NCBI GenBank assembly: GCA_025094145.1
Contig: JALLLS010000066.1
Coordinates: 124,001-188,000, forward strand
Length of the DNA stretch: 64,000 nt
Direction of reading: 5' to 3'
Origin: Spinellus fusiger
Taxonomy: Eukaryota; Mucoromycota; Mucoromycetes; Mucorales; Phycomycetaceae
A model generated the notes under the pieces. The model was not told the DNA's origin. It worked only from the letters and a program-made list of their open reading frames with translations, and ran no database searches. Positions 49,368-61,022 of the stretch are shown piece after piece. Positions within the stretch are counted from its first letter, which is position 1. The number at the start of each line of letters is the position of its first letter. A program made the position numbers and the translations under genes.

Positions 49368-50845
49368 CACACCAGGAGATTCTCTGGTCTTTAAGCGGGG
49401 ATATCTACTTCCTGTTAAGTGAATAGCATTACCTTTTATGGAACTGTGTTTAAAATCAAAAGGTTTGTAAGTATCCGATTTATTATTTTCTTTTGAAGAA
49501 TATCTCAATATCAAACTATATTATCAATGGAATATAGTGTTGATGAATGAAAATGTTTATTATAATAGTATAGTATTGGCTATACTATTACAATAGCTAC
49601 TGAATAATTACATTTCCTTCATATTAATAGAACCCACACCCTAAAGGTCTTGTGCTTTATCCTTGGGAGATAGATAGCTATGCTCAGGAGTATACCCTAG
49701 ACACCATTGATAGTATAGAAGAGATAAGACCACCTGGGACTGACTGGAAAACAATCTTAACTTATCTAATAGCAGAAGGGTCTATTAGTAATAATTCAAT
49801 CAAAAGAGATAGTATGCTTACCTTGTACTTAATACCTGTCTTGAGAATAATAGGCCATATATTATCTATTAGTAGAAGAGTCAGTACTATGTCTTGCATA
49901 TTGCAATGAGATCAAGCCCAGATAAAGACACTACTCACCTTTTTTACTTTCAGAATAGCCTCTAGTGGTGTCTATCACTTATTTCTATCGTTTTTCTTTG
50001 TTAATAATAGCACATTACCTTGCTTAATTATGTTCATCTTCACAATTAATTAAGTATCAATTTGTATGAACCAGTGAGAGGTGTTGGAATAAGAAGAATG
50101 TTGAAGAAAGAAGGGTTCAAAGTGTTCCTTATTGATGAGTTCAAAACATCCAATTTCTGTCCTGCCTGCGAGAACAGTGAGCTTGAGAAATTCAAGAAAG
50201 TGCAAAGCCCAAGATCCTTCAGAAGAGAGAAGAACCCCGCAGTGACATGTCATGGTCTTTTAAGGTAAAAGGCTTATATATATGAAAGTCAAAGAAAAGA
50301 CTAGTTAGTTTATTATTTATTTTATTTTGGTGCAAAAACCAACAATGTTTGAAGATCATGACTAAAACTGCTGGAGTTTCTTATGAGATGATTTCTTAAT
50401 ACTTTTGGAATCAGAACATGGCAGCAACATTGAACTTTCCTCATGTTCTTTTTTGGCTAATAGAAGAAGGCAAACGACCCAAATGCTTTTATAGATCCAA
50501 GACAGTACAGTCTATTGGTACCAAAAGAAAGGAGTCGCCCTTAGCTAGTGGTAGCCGACCCACCAAAAAATCAAAAAAAGAATCCGGTGTAGTTATCACT
50601 GCACTAAACTAAGATAACATAAGTCTTTTTTGAATCATACTACATTTCTATACTATTTTATCTCCCAAAGATGCACCAATACTTTATGAAGATAGTGTAG
50701 CTATTGCTAGGATAGGCAGACAGAGTTTAAAATAATTCATTTAGACAGCGAAAATACCCCTTTTAAACACATTAGCCAATCATAAGAATATTGCGATTTT
50801 ATTCTCAGGATATTTTCTTATATATCCTAAAAATCTTTAGGTGTG
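49368..50845 (+). mobile_element. TA-inserting TIR element carrying a Fanzor/TnpB remnant, copy 2
   Basis: Left end CACACCAGGAGATTCTCTGG, right end TCTTTAGGTGTG, each next to TA (49366-49367, 50846-50847). The left arm of about 690 bp matches 4544-5292 base for base with moderate divergence. The right arm matches about 8510-8646. The remaining centre encodes the C-terminus of a TnpB-like protein. At 1.48 kb it looks like an internally deleted derivative. Confidence 0.75.
50062..50612 (+). pseudogene. Fanzor (eukaryotic TnpB/IS605 OrfB homologue) C-terminal remnant
   Basis: The frame starting MYEPVRGVGIRRMLKKEGFK carries LIDEFKTSNFCPACENSELEKF, the DEFKTS region with the first Cys-x-x-Cys pair of the TnpB-type zinc ribbon inserted in RuvC. 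NPAVTCHGLLR follows, then a TAA exactly where the second Cys pair is expected. After about 120 bp of degraded sequence (about 50268-50400) the homology resumes at WNQNMAATLNF, which corresponds to the WNRDxAAxLN RuvC-III motif with the catalytic Asp now Asn. PKCFYRS and a basic tail end it at 50612. Only the last about 150 residues remain, and it is certainly inactive. Fanzors are RNA-guided nucleases by family knowledge. Confidence 0.75.
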
Positions 50846-51170
50846 TAGGCATTGTAAAGTGATCAAAGAAAAATATCCGGATCATTTATCTTTCGAGCTA
50901 TTTCTATACCAAAAATAATATAACATAATATTCACTCTGCTTTCTTCTTCTTCATAAAATTTCTTTTCTTATAATGTATTTGATATCTGTTATGATCTTT
51001 ATTCGAAATCCCAAAGTGTAGAGAGAAGAGACTAGCATTGAGATTGGTTCAGCACCTGGTGCAGAGTGGCTGAATATAAACACTATCAAGGCTGAGGTAC
51101 CTCCTATGTTCAATGTATCTGCTACCTCTGTAGGATACATAGTGAAGCAGTTGATAGAAATAAATTAAAA
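50846..51170. other. Intergenic sequence, nothing recognised
   Basis: No supported gene or element between the Fanzor-type element and the Tc1 fragment. Confidence 0.5.
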
Positions 51171-51199
51171 CAACCCAATAAGAGAGCAGTAAATGGTAT

Positions 51200-51460
51200 A
51201 GCAATGACTCTTTACTGTTTCTTGCAATACTGATCTTAATCCAATGGAGCATCTGTGGGCTTAATTGAATATTATTAGGAAGAACAAAAGGGTATATTTC
51301 ACCAAACATGAGTTGAAGGCTGCTCTGGTGCTAGAATAAGATAAAATATCGAAAGAAGTAACAGATATCTTTGTTACCAGCATAGGACGGAGATGCCAGG
51401 CTGTGATAGATGCCAAAGACCAACAGTGGTTACTAAGCAACCTAGTAATAAAAACCACTA
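51200..51460 (+). pseudogene. Tc1-like transposase C-terminal fragment
   Basis: The + strand reads NTDLNPMEHLWA at about 51229-51264 (third catalytic region of Tc1). KNKRVYFTKHELKAALVLE follows, with a stop, then RRCQAVIDAKDQQWLLSN, the typical Tc1 tail, ending near 51445. Confidence 0.75.
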
Positions 51461-52240
51461 TTATGTATCTTATACACTACTTTATGCATCTATTGAAGGC
51501 TCTATGCTTCTATCTAATGAGTCCATAAAGTGATAACCCTATTAAGATAAAGTATAAATCTATATCTATATATAAAAATGTGTATTTAAAAACAACCAGT
51601 TACTTTTGACAGATCACCTTAATAAAACATGCGCACAAATAGAGATCATTCAGTGGCACAAATAAGCACTTCAACATTAATGTTTATTAAGGTCGAATAA
51701 ATTCTCTCAATGTTTATAATGTTATACTTTTGTAGATTGATCAAAAGAATGTATTCCTCTCAGCAAAGGGTTTACGGAAATCACCGTTCCTGAAAACATT
51801 GATTGGGAAGTTGGTGTGCTTGTACTTATGAGCTTCAGTTTTTCTGATCATAATTTTGGTGCATTTGCTTCTTTGAATGTAACATCCCATTAGTAATTAC
51901 ATCATTTTATATTCAAAATGTTTCTTTATAATGAATGAACATAAACACTTAGTTTTTCTTGCTTATTCTCATCATCTATTATTATTATTATTATTCTTAC
52001 TTTTGTATAAGCACTTGGCTACTTTTGAACCAGAGAAAAGTAGACATAGAAGTGAGGTTATACTTGTTTTTTATTTATGTTCATTTGAATCAGACTTTTA
52101 CTGATAGTAGTTACTGAACATTTTGCAATAAGAATAGTCATTTAGTTATAAAATACATTTCTCTTTATTCATGGAATATTTGAGGCCCATAACTATAGAA
52201 TTCATAGAGTAGTAGTCATAGTAGAGAATAGTATATAGAC
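51460..52240. other. AT-rich intergenic stretch
   Basis: Very AT-rich, with a short (ATT)n at about 51978-51995. No gene could be supported. Confidence 0.5.
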
Positions 52241-52430
52241 TGTTGGAATATGGAATAGAATGGAATGAGTCTGTATCTCCAGAAAATAATGAATAGATAG
52301 ATAGATAGATAGATAGAAATAAAATCTTGGAACTACTCTATTCATCAATTTAAAGATCTCATAACCTGTCTCTTTCATCTACGTTTTATATTACCAAACA
52401 CATACTTTTTGTTTTCTGGTCTATTGAACA
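52241..52430 (+). mobile_element. Solo LTR-5-like element
   Basis: About 190 bp, TGTTGGAATATGG to TCTATTGAACA, with TATTACCAAACACATAC near the end as in other LTR-5 copies and a (GATA)n run at 52294-52315. Flanks do not give a target duplication. Confidence 0.55.
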
Positions 52431-53116
52431 AAATAAAGAAACCCACCTGTCATATAAAAGGATGTCATTTTGGTTAAAATCCATTTTATATGCATTATCT
52501 ATGAGCAGGTAAGCTTGAGCATAGCCTGTTTTCTACTTTTCAATATTTTATGGAAATAGATTGATAAATATTATTTCTCATGAATTATCTAATGACAAAC
52601 TATTGTTATTTATATTATTATGGATAAATACAGGAATATCTCCTATATAGATAATCATATGGTTATCTTTTTCGTTTTCTTCTTCTCATAAGGTATGTGA
52701 TAATAAGTGGTCGTTTTTCTATCTTTTCTATCTTTTCTATCTTTTCTTTCTTTCTGTTCTTGTCTCTGCCGTCATTTCTGTCTTTGTCGCTTGAGGCTGG
52801 CCATGAGTGAGGTGGGACAGTGGTAACGCTAAACCGCTTTCTTACACTATGGACAGAATAAGTAGTCTCGGGGAACACCATGGATACAAGGAAAGAAAGG
52901 GGTGGATGGGTGGGTGGAGGAGGCTTCTCTTAGCACAACAGATGAGTTCATTTAAACTTTTATAGTGAAATAGGTCACCTTCTTATTTAAGGATGTAGCG
53001 ATGTGAGCCATAACAATAGCACCAGCATCAGTAATAATAACAATAACAATAGCAATAGCATTCACACCCTATGTATATTCATCTGTGTGTGTGTGTGTGT
53101 GTGTACGAGAACACCC
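52431..53116. other. Intergenic with simple repeats
   Basis: It contains (TTTTCTATC)n near 52715-52745, (TGGGTGGA) near 52905 and (GT)n at 53083-53103. A - strand frame at 52663-52881 is low-complexity and basic, and I do not support it as a gene. Confidence 0.5.
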
Positions 53117-53192
53117 TTTATTTGTTTATTTGTTTATTTGTTTATTTGTTTATTTGTTTATTTGTTTATTTGTTTATTTGTTTATTTGTTTA
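53117..53192 (+). repeat. (TTTATTTG)n array touching the stop codon of the 53190-55582 gene
   Basis: About nine 8-bp units. The TAA stop of the - strand gene (53190-53192) is the first part of the array, so the array starts the 3' untranslated region. Confidence 0.95.
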
Positions 53193-55582
53193 TTTATCCA
53201 TTGTCTGAATAGAAACAAGGGGAGGTGAGTCAACAGTGCCTGTGGGTGATGGAAACAACAGGGCCAACCACTCTTTTTGCTGCTTAAATTGGCTGTAGGA
53301 TTCTCCTTTCTACAAACGTCCATAAGAGACCACCCGTTAGGACACAATGTAGAAACACAGAAGAATAAGATGATTACTGTGCATATTACCTTTTCCCATT
53401 GATCCACTCTGTCTCCAACCTCATTCAGACGCTCCTCCAATTCATTCTGTAGATGTGTATAGGCCTTTTTCCCCCCAACAATACCCTTTTTTCAGAACAA
53501 AGCACCCAAAGGAGTGGATCTTACCTTTGGCATGGTCACTGCCTCTTCTTCTTTATTTTCCGTGTTTCTGAACAAAGTGTCTGTGAATCTTTCTTCCATC
53601 TCTTCACTAAAGAACAGTCTTAGTGTAAAATAAAGAAGAAGAAAAAAAGAGAAAGCCTACTGCTCTACATACAGTGTGTTTAGGGTGTGGGTGTGGGTCT
53701 GAACATGATGATACCACTGATCCTGCCATTCTTTCCTCTTTTGTAGCAATTCTTTGGTGTTTTCCACAAGTGCTGCTGTGTCCAGTGGTGTCTCGGGTGA
53801 AGCATCGGGTGCCAAGCCAACAAGTGTAGCATAAAGACAGGCAGCCCATTGTGTATCCACCCAAGGACCACTTTTTAATTCTTCTTCATTGTTGACCATG
53901 GACCTGCGATGCTCCACATGTTCCCCCATCAACTCTTCTTCCAATGCCTGGTAAAGAGCGTGGTGTTTCTCCTGCTGCTCTATTTCCATACAATACCTGT
54001 AGGTTAAGAGCTGCTGACATGCCCGCTGTTGAACAAGACTTTGGAATATCTGCCAAAGAAGAGTGAACAGCTGTCAATAGAATACAGGAAATGTCGGGTG
54101 GCACCTTACTCTCTCCAGTGCCAGTAACTGTTTCTCTGCCGCCTGGTGTTCTTGACGGACAAGCAGGTTGGACAAGGAAGCACGAATGCTTGTATGACTG
54201 TAACTTTCTAGCAATGGCTGGAGAGTCACCTTTTTTGTATCTACCAACAAAGCACGACACTGTTTTGTTTCTTGCTGACACATGGCTAGTGTGGATCTAG
54301 AAAGCAAAACCCCCCTCTCTCAGCATAAGAAGATGATGCGATGATAAGATGATACAATGATACAATGATACAATGATACGATGATAAGATGATACGATGA
54401 TAAGATGATACGATGATAAGATGATACGATGATAAGATGATACGATGATAAGATGATACGATGATACGATGATAAGATGATACAATGATATAATGATAAC
54501 TCACCTTAGCCCAGGCAGGAACTGAGGAAGACTATTGAGTTTCTGAATCTCTCTTTCCATTGTTCTGAGTTTTGCCTCGTATCCCTTGCAAGTGGCCTCT
54601 GCCTCACACCAAAGCCATTCGAGTGTAGAGTGACTATAACAAGTAAGTTGGTGAGTGTTCCTCCTCTATTGACAGGTACGATCAAACAAGGGGGAGAGCA
54701 GACTTACGCTTCTACTGCCACTTCAATGTCTGCCCCTGGATTCTTTGGTAGTGTCTGTTCACTTGACTGGTTATCTACTTTTGTCATAAAGGGGGTTGTG
54801 GGAGGACATGCGTTACCTTTGGACAATGCTTTTCCCAGGTATTTATGGCCTTCTCCAATGTATCAGAGAGAGCACTGTCGGCTGCTAGGTACTCTTTCCA
54901 TGCCACAGTATCATTCTTAAAAGAGAATAGGCCTAGTGAACATAGTCAGTACTGAGTGTTGTTGTTGTTGTTGTTGTTTGTACCTGATTCAGACTGTGTA
55001 GACACTTCCAATACTTGTTCTGCTAGTACTACATTACTATGAACAGCCTCATCGTACTAAAGAATACAACACAACACATCACAACAACAACAACAGATGC
55101 CTCTTCTGGTTGAGTTATTTAACACAAGACATATGAATTCCACTCGTCCTTTACTTGTGTACTGAGTTTATCGATCTTTACACACTCTTCTTCCAACTCC
55201 CGGTCCAATTGATCCAATGTCAATTGGGCTTTATGAAGAGTAGATGTCAATGTCTCTTCTGTATGACTAGGGACAGTTTATTATGACTACAGAACCCCAT
55301 GCGTATACATAGAGTGGACTTACACCAATGCCTTATACTGTATTTCTAGAACAGCTGCTTGTTGTGCATAGATAGAAGAGGATCCATAGTGGGTGGTTCT
55401 GTTCAGTACATAAGGAGATTTCTCCAACAGAGAGTATAGAGTATAGAGTATTACCGAGTAGCATGAGCAGCCTTTTCCCAGACGTCATCAGAGTCAGAGT
55501 CAGAATCAGGCACTGCTTCTATAGTATGACTCCCTGAACGACAGCCATAGAAAGAGCGCTTGGTGGGGAGAGAAGAAGTCAT
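53190..55582 (-). CDS. Coiled-coil protein, possible HAUS augmin-like complex subunit 3, 12 exons, 508 aa
   Basis: Exons on the - strand: 55455-55582, 55324-55398, 55155-55266, 54984-55056, 54817-54932, 54708-54766, 54505-54633, 54110-54296, 53673-54049, 53525-53618, 53390-53446, 53190-53309 (1527 nt, frame kept at every junction). The start MTSSLPTKRSFYG leads to an acidic PDSDSDSDD patch. Long heptad-rich helices follow (LTSTLHKAQLTLDQLDREL, CKGYEAKLRTMEREIQKLN, LEERLNEVGDRVDQWEK). The segment LVRQEHQAAEKQLLALERV, then CMEIEQQEKHHALYQALEEEL resembles the corresponding part of animal HAUS3 as I remember it, which would place it in the augmin complex on spindle microtubules. That assignment is weak; the gene model itself is strong. 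Confidence 0.72.
54327..54497 (+). repeat. Intronic (GATGATAAGATGATAC)-type array
   Basis: Repeats built of GATGATAC, GATAAGAT and AATGATAC 8-10-mers inside intron 7 of the coiled-coil gene. Confidence 0.93.
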
Positions 55583-56070
55583 GACTGCTGAACAGGGTAG
55601 GAAGAAGTGGGAGAGAAGAGAACTCTATTGTCATAAGGAATTTGGTATTCCGACTGTCATGGCCTGTCTTTCCTTACCCTTTTCTTTTTCTTTCCTATTA
55701 TCTGTCATTGTCTCCTCTAAGAAGAAGAAATAAACAATAGGTCGGGAGATACACGGAACACACACTGTGTAGTGGGATAGACAGGCAGACAGCATAGTTC
55801 AGTAAGCATAGTGCAGTATAGTACAAAAGGGGACCTGTCATAACCAATGACGTATTCTTGGCTATGTTTGTGACTATAAAAGAACTCTCATTGCCATTTC
55901 CTGGTGTGTGGAAGTGACAATAAAGAAACAGGCATGGACTACACATTCTACTTTATTAGGAAAGAGAGTATTTTACAGTCACTTCCTCTCACCCTCCTAC
56001 TCATCCCACAATGAGAGAGAGAAAGAAGGAAAAAAAAAGACACACCACACACTAGAGTCTTATACTCTTT
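55583..56070. other. Upstream region of the coiled-coil gene
   Basis: It presumably contains the promoter. A - strand frame at 55698-55946 shows no homology I know. No element boundary before the LINE-D duplication at 56071. Confidence 0.5.
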
Positions 56071-56487
56071 TCTCATTTAATACAGTTCAAAGTATTTTTA
56101 TTTTTGGGTGTTGGTTGCTATTCGCGCATTGGGCATGTTAGCCACCCTATGAGATCGTTTGAAAAATAAGAATAAACATTGAAACACTTCAAATACATAA
56201 GTGAAAAAAACAATGCAAAGAGAGAAGAGACGGAAAGAAAAGAGAATATAAAACCTCAATGAGGGAAAAATGATGAAAAATGATGAAAAGTGGGTAATGA
56301 TGGTAAAATGGGAATTATGAATAGACATCCAAAAGGCCATAAAGTCAGCAAGGAAACCAGGACACCAAAAAGATAACCGTCATCCTGTGGCAATTCGAAA
56401 TCCAACAAGGGATACTTAGAGCAACTCGGACAATCCTGAGAATATATGTAGCAATTACATTAGCAGATTATGGCTTTGCTAAACGGG

Positions 56488-59400
56488 TTAAGAATGGGTG
56501 GTAGAGGAGAGATCGGAGGAGAAGTGAGGATACAGCGTCTGTTGCTGCAGGAGTCTTTGCACTCTATGGCGGCGTTGGCGTTCCCGCTCAACACACCCAT
56601 CAGCAGCCTCAATGAGCAGGCTACCAGCTGATGGCTCTACCTTAAAGTCTCGAGTAGACGTGGCTCGATCAATGGCTTGCAGCAGTATTAACAAACTGGG
56701 CCAAAGATCTCGCCATTTAACAAAAGACTTAACCGTGCGCGGCAGAAGATTTAGACAATAGTCAATTGGATGAACATCTTGTGGTGGTGCAGGAACTAGG
56801 AAGAACAAGAACGTGGAGCGTTCATGGTCAACGAATGTGCAAGTGAGAAAGTGGTCCCGATTGGCAGATGGGTGGCCACATTGGCAAGGAACTGAAGGTG
56901 TTGGTGGTAACCAAGCAATCTTCCATTTTAGTAGACGATGTCTTTCTTTGCGCGTGCACGGTAGTAGAAGAATTGGATCCCAAACAGGTCTACATAGTCC
57001 ACGGGCTACCGTCACCAGCGGATTCTTGCCACGTACTAGACTAGTAATTTCACTTTGAAGACGTTCAAGATAAGCTACTTTTAATGGATATTTAGGAGGG
57101 TTGTGAGCCCGTCCTATTCTTTGAGCATTTTGCCAGAGTACATTGCCACGTAGCTTAATCCATCTGGCTTTACTCTGGGGTGCTTCAAGCTGCGGGACAA
57201 GGCACCAGAGGAGGGTGTCTTCAGGAAGGGTAGCTGCGCGCTCAACAAATTTGGCTTGCAGATAAAGAAAACGAGAGTATATGTTAGGGAGGGCAGCTAA
57301 TTGGGCAACCTGGATCGTTCCAAACCTAGCAGTAGCAGATATAGCAAGACAAAGTCTCAGACAAGCAGACTGACAGATTTGTAGCGGGCGGATGCCTAGT
57401 CTATTGACATTACAAATAGCCAACCCATACTCAAGAATAGGCCGAACAAAAACAGTATACGCTCTTAGGGCTGCTGTAATCCCAAAGCCATACATGTTTA
57501 CACCCATTCCTCTCAGCTTTTGCATTACTGCAATTGCCTTGACTTGTGAGTGTGAGAAAAGTGCGTCTTAGTTAATACCTTGACGTGAAAAGGGGATACC
57601 AAGGTACTTGAAAGTATCACAGGTTGGAAGCTCGTTGCCATAGAGGTAAAACGGCACATTGGCCGGGGCATTGAGTACTTCACATTTGGAGGGACTCCAT
57701 TTGTAACCAAGGAGGGTCGAGTGAATTTCGGCAAGTGCCAGCATTCGATGTATATCTTCTGGGCAGCCCATAAGAGCCACATCATCAGCATACAACAAAC
57801 AATTCACAGGAGCCCAAGTAACAGTGACATGAGACGGACTGTAAGAGGAATCTGACAACTCAGAAGAGTCATCCGAAACTGTAGAAGTAGGAAAAGGATT
57901 GTGAAGGGAATTCTGTAACTCGTCAAGCAATGCGTGAACAGTTGCCTGTGGGGAAGCAAAAGAGAAAGGATTTCGAGCACAGAGATTAATGGACCGTCCC
58001 ATGGTAGGTGGGTGCATACCAACCAGTATTGGGGATACCGAAGCAAACCTCAAGAAACGTGGAAGAGTATCAATGAAAATAGAATAAAGAAATGGAGAAA
58101 GAATACTACCCTGTAAGACTCCTCGTTTAGGTGCAATGTCCCGGGATGCTACATTTTTCAGAATCACATTCACCACAATGTCATCAAACAAATTCTGTAG
58201 TAGCAAGAGCAACGGCTGAGACACGAAGGGCATCAGCGACTCCCATATGACAGAGCGTTCCACACTATCATATGCAGCTTTAATATCTAGGAAGACGACG
58301 ACTGGAGGTTTTGGATCTTGCTCTCCTGATCCTTGGGCAGCGTACAACCCCATAAGTTCGTGGAGACAGAGGGCCTGGTCTAGAGTTCCACGACGAGCGC
58401 GAAATCCACCTTGAGCCATGTCCAATGCAGGCATGGTCGAAAGGAGCTCCCCAGCTATACATCTTTCTAAGAGCTTACGAAACACCGATGTCAAGCTAAT
58501 AGGCCGATAGTTACTAGGGTCATCCTGCTCTCCTTTGTTTTTGTAAATAGGTACCACCTGTGCTGTTCTCCAGGCCACAGGCGTCCACGACCATCTCCAA
58601 CACAATGTGAAGATCTGATGTAACAGAGGCACTAGCACTCGAACTAGGGGTTTGAGCATTTCTGCTCTAATATGATCAATGCCTGGTGCTTTTCGATTTG
58701 GCATCTTTCGAATAGCAGAGTGAATAAAGTCTACGTCCCATGGGACTGGATTGTCTTGGAGAGTAAACTCCTGACGCTCCTGTCTTTCCGTAGATCCGCC
58801 AAACACTCTCTCTAGGTGGTCAATCATGCGATTGGCAGCATGCCGAGGGCCCTCTGGAGATGACAGGGAAATTGGCGAACGTCTCCGCAGCCTCATTCCT
58901 TTCACAGCACTTGTCATCTCTGTTAAGCCCTTACGGACTTTATCACAAAATACATGCCAGGTTTGTCGTTGTGCTTGCCTTATAGCCTTTTTCAAAGCTA
59001 AACACGCTTCCTCATACAAGCGGTGGGCTTCAATGCGTTCAATATCATTGCCTACCCGTCGTCTAAAACGATAAAGTTCTTGACGACGGTCAGCTAACTG
59101 TTGTAGATCAGCATTCCAGTAGCTTTTCCAAGCTTTTGGATGGGATTGTGCGCGCCCTACGCTATCATCCAGGGCCTTGTAGATTGACTCATTGAGTCTC
59201 TCAGCAAAGTCCTCCATCTTAACAGAGCACAACGGGGTTTTGTCTTCCAATATTTTTTGGATCTCTCTTTGCAGTTCACCTGTGTTCTCTGCAAAACATC
59301 GCTTGTACTGGTCACAGACTGTTTGTTTGTTTAAACGTTGCAGTCTCCAGAGGCGACGGACAGCTGTTTCTGTCATGAGCGGTGGCATGAGCACCGGCTG

Positions 59401-60081
59401 AAAGGACAGCTCACACAAGTGGTGGTCTGAACCTAACGTCAGATCGTCCCTAATGTGCAAGCACACTTCGGAGAAGTTGTAGCTTCTTGACAGGAACAGG
59501 TCAATAATGCTAGCAAACCGACGACCATCTGCTAGAATTCGCTCATATGTAGGCAAGCCAAATGCCAACTCTGAGTTCCACAAGGTTAGATCCTGACGGC
59601 AGATCCAGTCTTCAAATCCCACATGTCTGTCGTTTATGCCATGATCTCCAGTCAGGCGGCCTAAACGTGTATTCAGGTCACCAAGGACGAGTGTGAAGTC
59701 GTCTATGGGTAGTGAATTCAACCTTTCCGCAGCCTCACTAGACGACAGCCTCGGAGGTAGGTACAGACCATGGAGTGTATATGGGCCAATCCTACAGGAG
59801 ACCACAAAAGGATTAGTAATTGGTAAGGAATGTACATGGTAAGGAAAGTCAGGACGAATAAAGAACGAAACTCCATCAAAACCTCGTCCAGCATCACCAT
59901 GGGCTGTAGCATAGTTGTGTATTTGTATCCAGGGGCACCTCAACATTTGCATGTCTTTGGTCAGGAAAGTCTCTGTCACTAAAAGTATATCAATATCATT
60001 CTGCACACACACATTCAGAACGTTCACCAGTTTGGGCCTGATTCCACAAGCATTCAATAGACCAATCTTCAGTCTATTCAT
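56488..60081 (-). pseudogene. LINE-D ORF2: endonuclease-reverse transcriptase with a single in-frame TAA
   Basis: The frame is open from ATG at 60081 to TAA at 57568-57570 (837 aa) and then continues in the same frame to 56488, about 1,196 residues in all. Endonuclease (residues about 1-230): LLNACGI, LLVTETFLT, LHGLYLPPR, LVLGDLNTRLG, SIIDLFL and GSDHH. Reverse transcriptase (about 450-840): GIDHIRAEML, VVPIYKNKGEQDDPSNYRPI, MAQGGFRARRGTLDQALCL, VVFLDIKAAYDSVERS, RGVLQGSILSPFLYSIFID and LLYADDVALMG. After the stop the thumb continues, with a C-terminal CQCGHPSANRDHFLTC knuckle. No RNase H is apparent. A CAA-to-TAA change could explain the stop. Confidence 0.9.
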
Positions 60082-61022
60082 AATTCTTCTCGGTGGATGT
60101 TTTGGGCGTCTCCCTCATCTTCTTCCATAGCTGAGCCTGATCCAAATGCCTGGATGGCCTCTTCTTCAAGGGTGGCGGGGCGGCTGGCAACTGGGGTCTT
60201 GGCCTTGAGATCCGCCAAGAGCTTCTCAAAGGCAGTGGCAGAGAGGCGGGGAGTGGCATTACCAGAGCCAAAGTGGCGAGCAATGCTGTACCCTAAGTGG
60301 GTGGGGGAACGAAGACAGGTGTTTGACACTCTCTGGTCAAAGAGTTCCTGGGCCTTTGCAGCCTTGGTACTGTTGGTTTCCCCTTGGAGCTTTGGGTCTG
60401 CAATGACTGCAGCGGACACAGGGTTGAAGTCCTTCACTGGACTGATCTTAAGCTTCTCGAGGTGCTCCTCGAGTTCCTTCTTGTAGCTGCTGTGGACCAG
60501 CAGCGCAACTGTTCCCCTTGCCGGGAAGTGGATGTCAATGATCCGTGACTGTTGGATCTTCAACGATCCCAACATCTTGCGGACCTGGCCGTACTTAAGG
60601 TATCGGCGGCAAGGGACGTATACGAATTCGTACACTGAGGGTCCAGTGGGCTCCTGCAAGGCACGTACTGCTTGTGCCTTAAGCACTGCTTTGGCCTTTG
60701 TAGGCTTCTTGGCCTGGGGGTTCTTCTTTGCCATGCTGGCGTAGGTGGTGGGTGTGGGTGTGGGTGTGGAGGTTGGGGCATGCTTTGAAGCAGCAGTCGA
60801 GTTGTCCTGCTTGGCAGGGGTGGCAGGGGTGGCAGTGGTGGTGGTGTTGGTGGTGCTGGTAGTGGCCTGAGCCTGGAGGGATGCAATCATTGCATCCTTG
60901 GCCTTCAATTGGGCCTCCAATTCCTGGATACGGAGTCCAAAGATCTCCATCTGTTTTTGGATTGCCGCCATCATCTGCAGCATTTGTTGGGCGTGGGTGT
61001 CGGCCTTTTCCACCTCGGACAT
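60078..61022 (-). CDS. LINE-D ORF1, coiled-coil nucleic-acid-binding protein, 314 aa, intact
   Basis: It starts MSEVEKADTHAQQMLQMM. A leucine-rich coiled coil (IQKQMEIFGLRIQELEAQLK, residues about 18-50) leads into a Thr/Pro/Ala-rich linker and a basic stretch (KKNPQAKKPTKAKAVLKAQ). A C-terminal domain follows with YEFVYVPCRRYLKYGQVRKMLG, SRIIDIHFPARGTVALLVH and VIADPKLQGE. The last domain is shared with LINE-A and LINE-B ORF1. There is no zinc knuckle. ORF1 proteins of this kind form trimers on LINE RNA by family analogy. Its TGA (60078-60080) overlaps the ORF2 ATG (60079-60081) in ATGA, which suggests coupled reinitiation. Confidence 0.88.
   Translation of the reverse strand: MSEVEKADTHAQQMLQMMAAIQKQMEIFGLRIQELEAQLKAKDAMIASLQAQATTSTTNTTTTATPATPAKQDNSTAASKHAPTSTPTPTPTTYASMAKKNPQAKKPTKAKAVLKAQAVRALQEPTGPSVYEFVYVPCRRYLKYGQVRKMLGSLKIQQSRIIDIHFPARGTVALLVHSSYKKELEEHLEKLKISPVKDFNPVSAAVIADPKLQGETNSTKAAKAQELFDQRVSNTCLRSPTHLGYSIARHFGSGNATPRLSATAFEKLLADLKAKTPVASRPATLEEEAIQAFGSGSAMEEDEGDAQNIHREEL

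Noticed and set aside
52663..52881. 72-codon basic frame on the - strand
   Set aside because: The C-terminal half is a (TTTTCTATC)n repeat translation and no family or splice partner is visible.
55698..55946. 82-codon frame on the - strand upstream of the coiled-coil gene
   Set aside because: No conserved motif and composition like the surrounding non-coding DNA.
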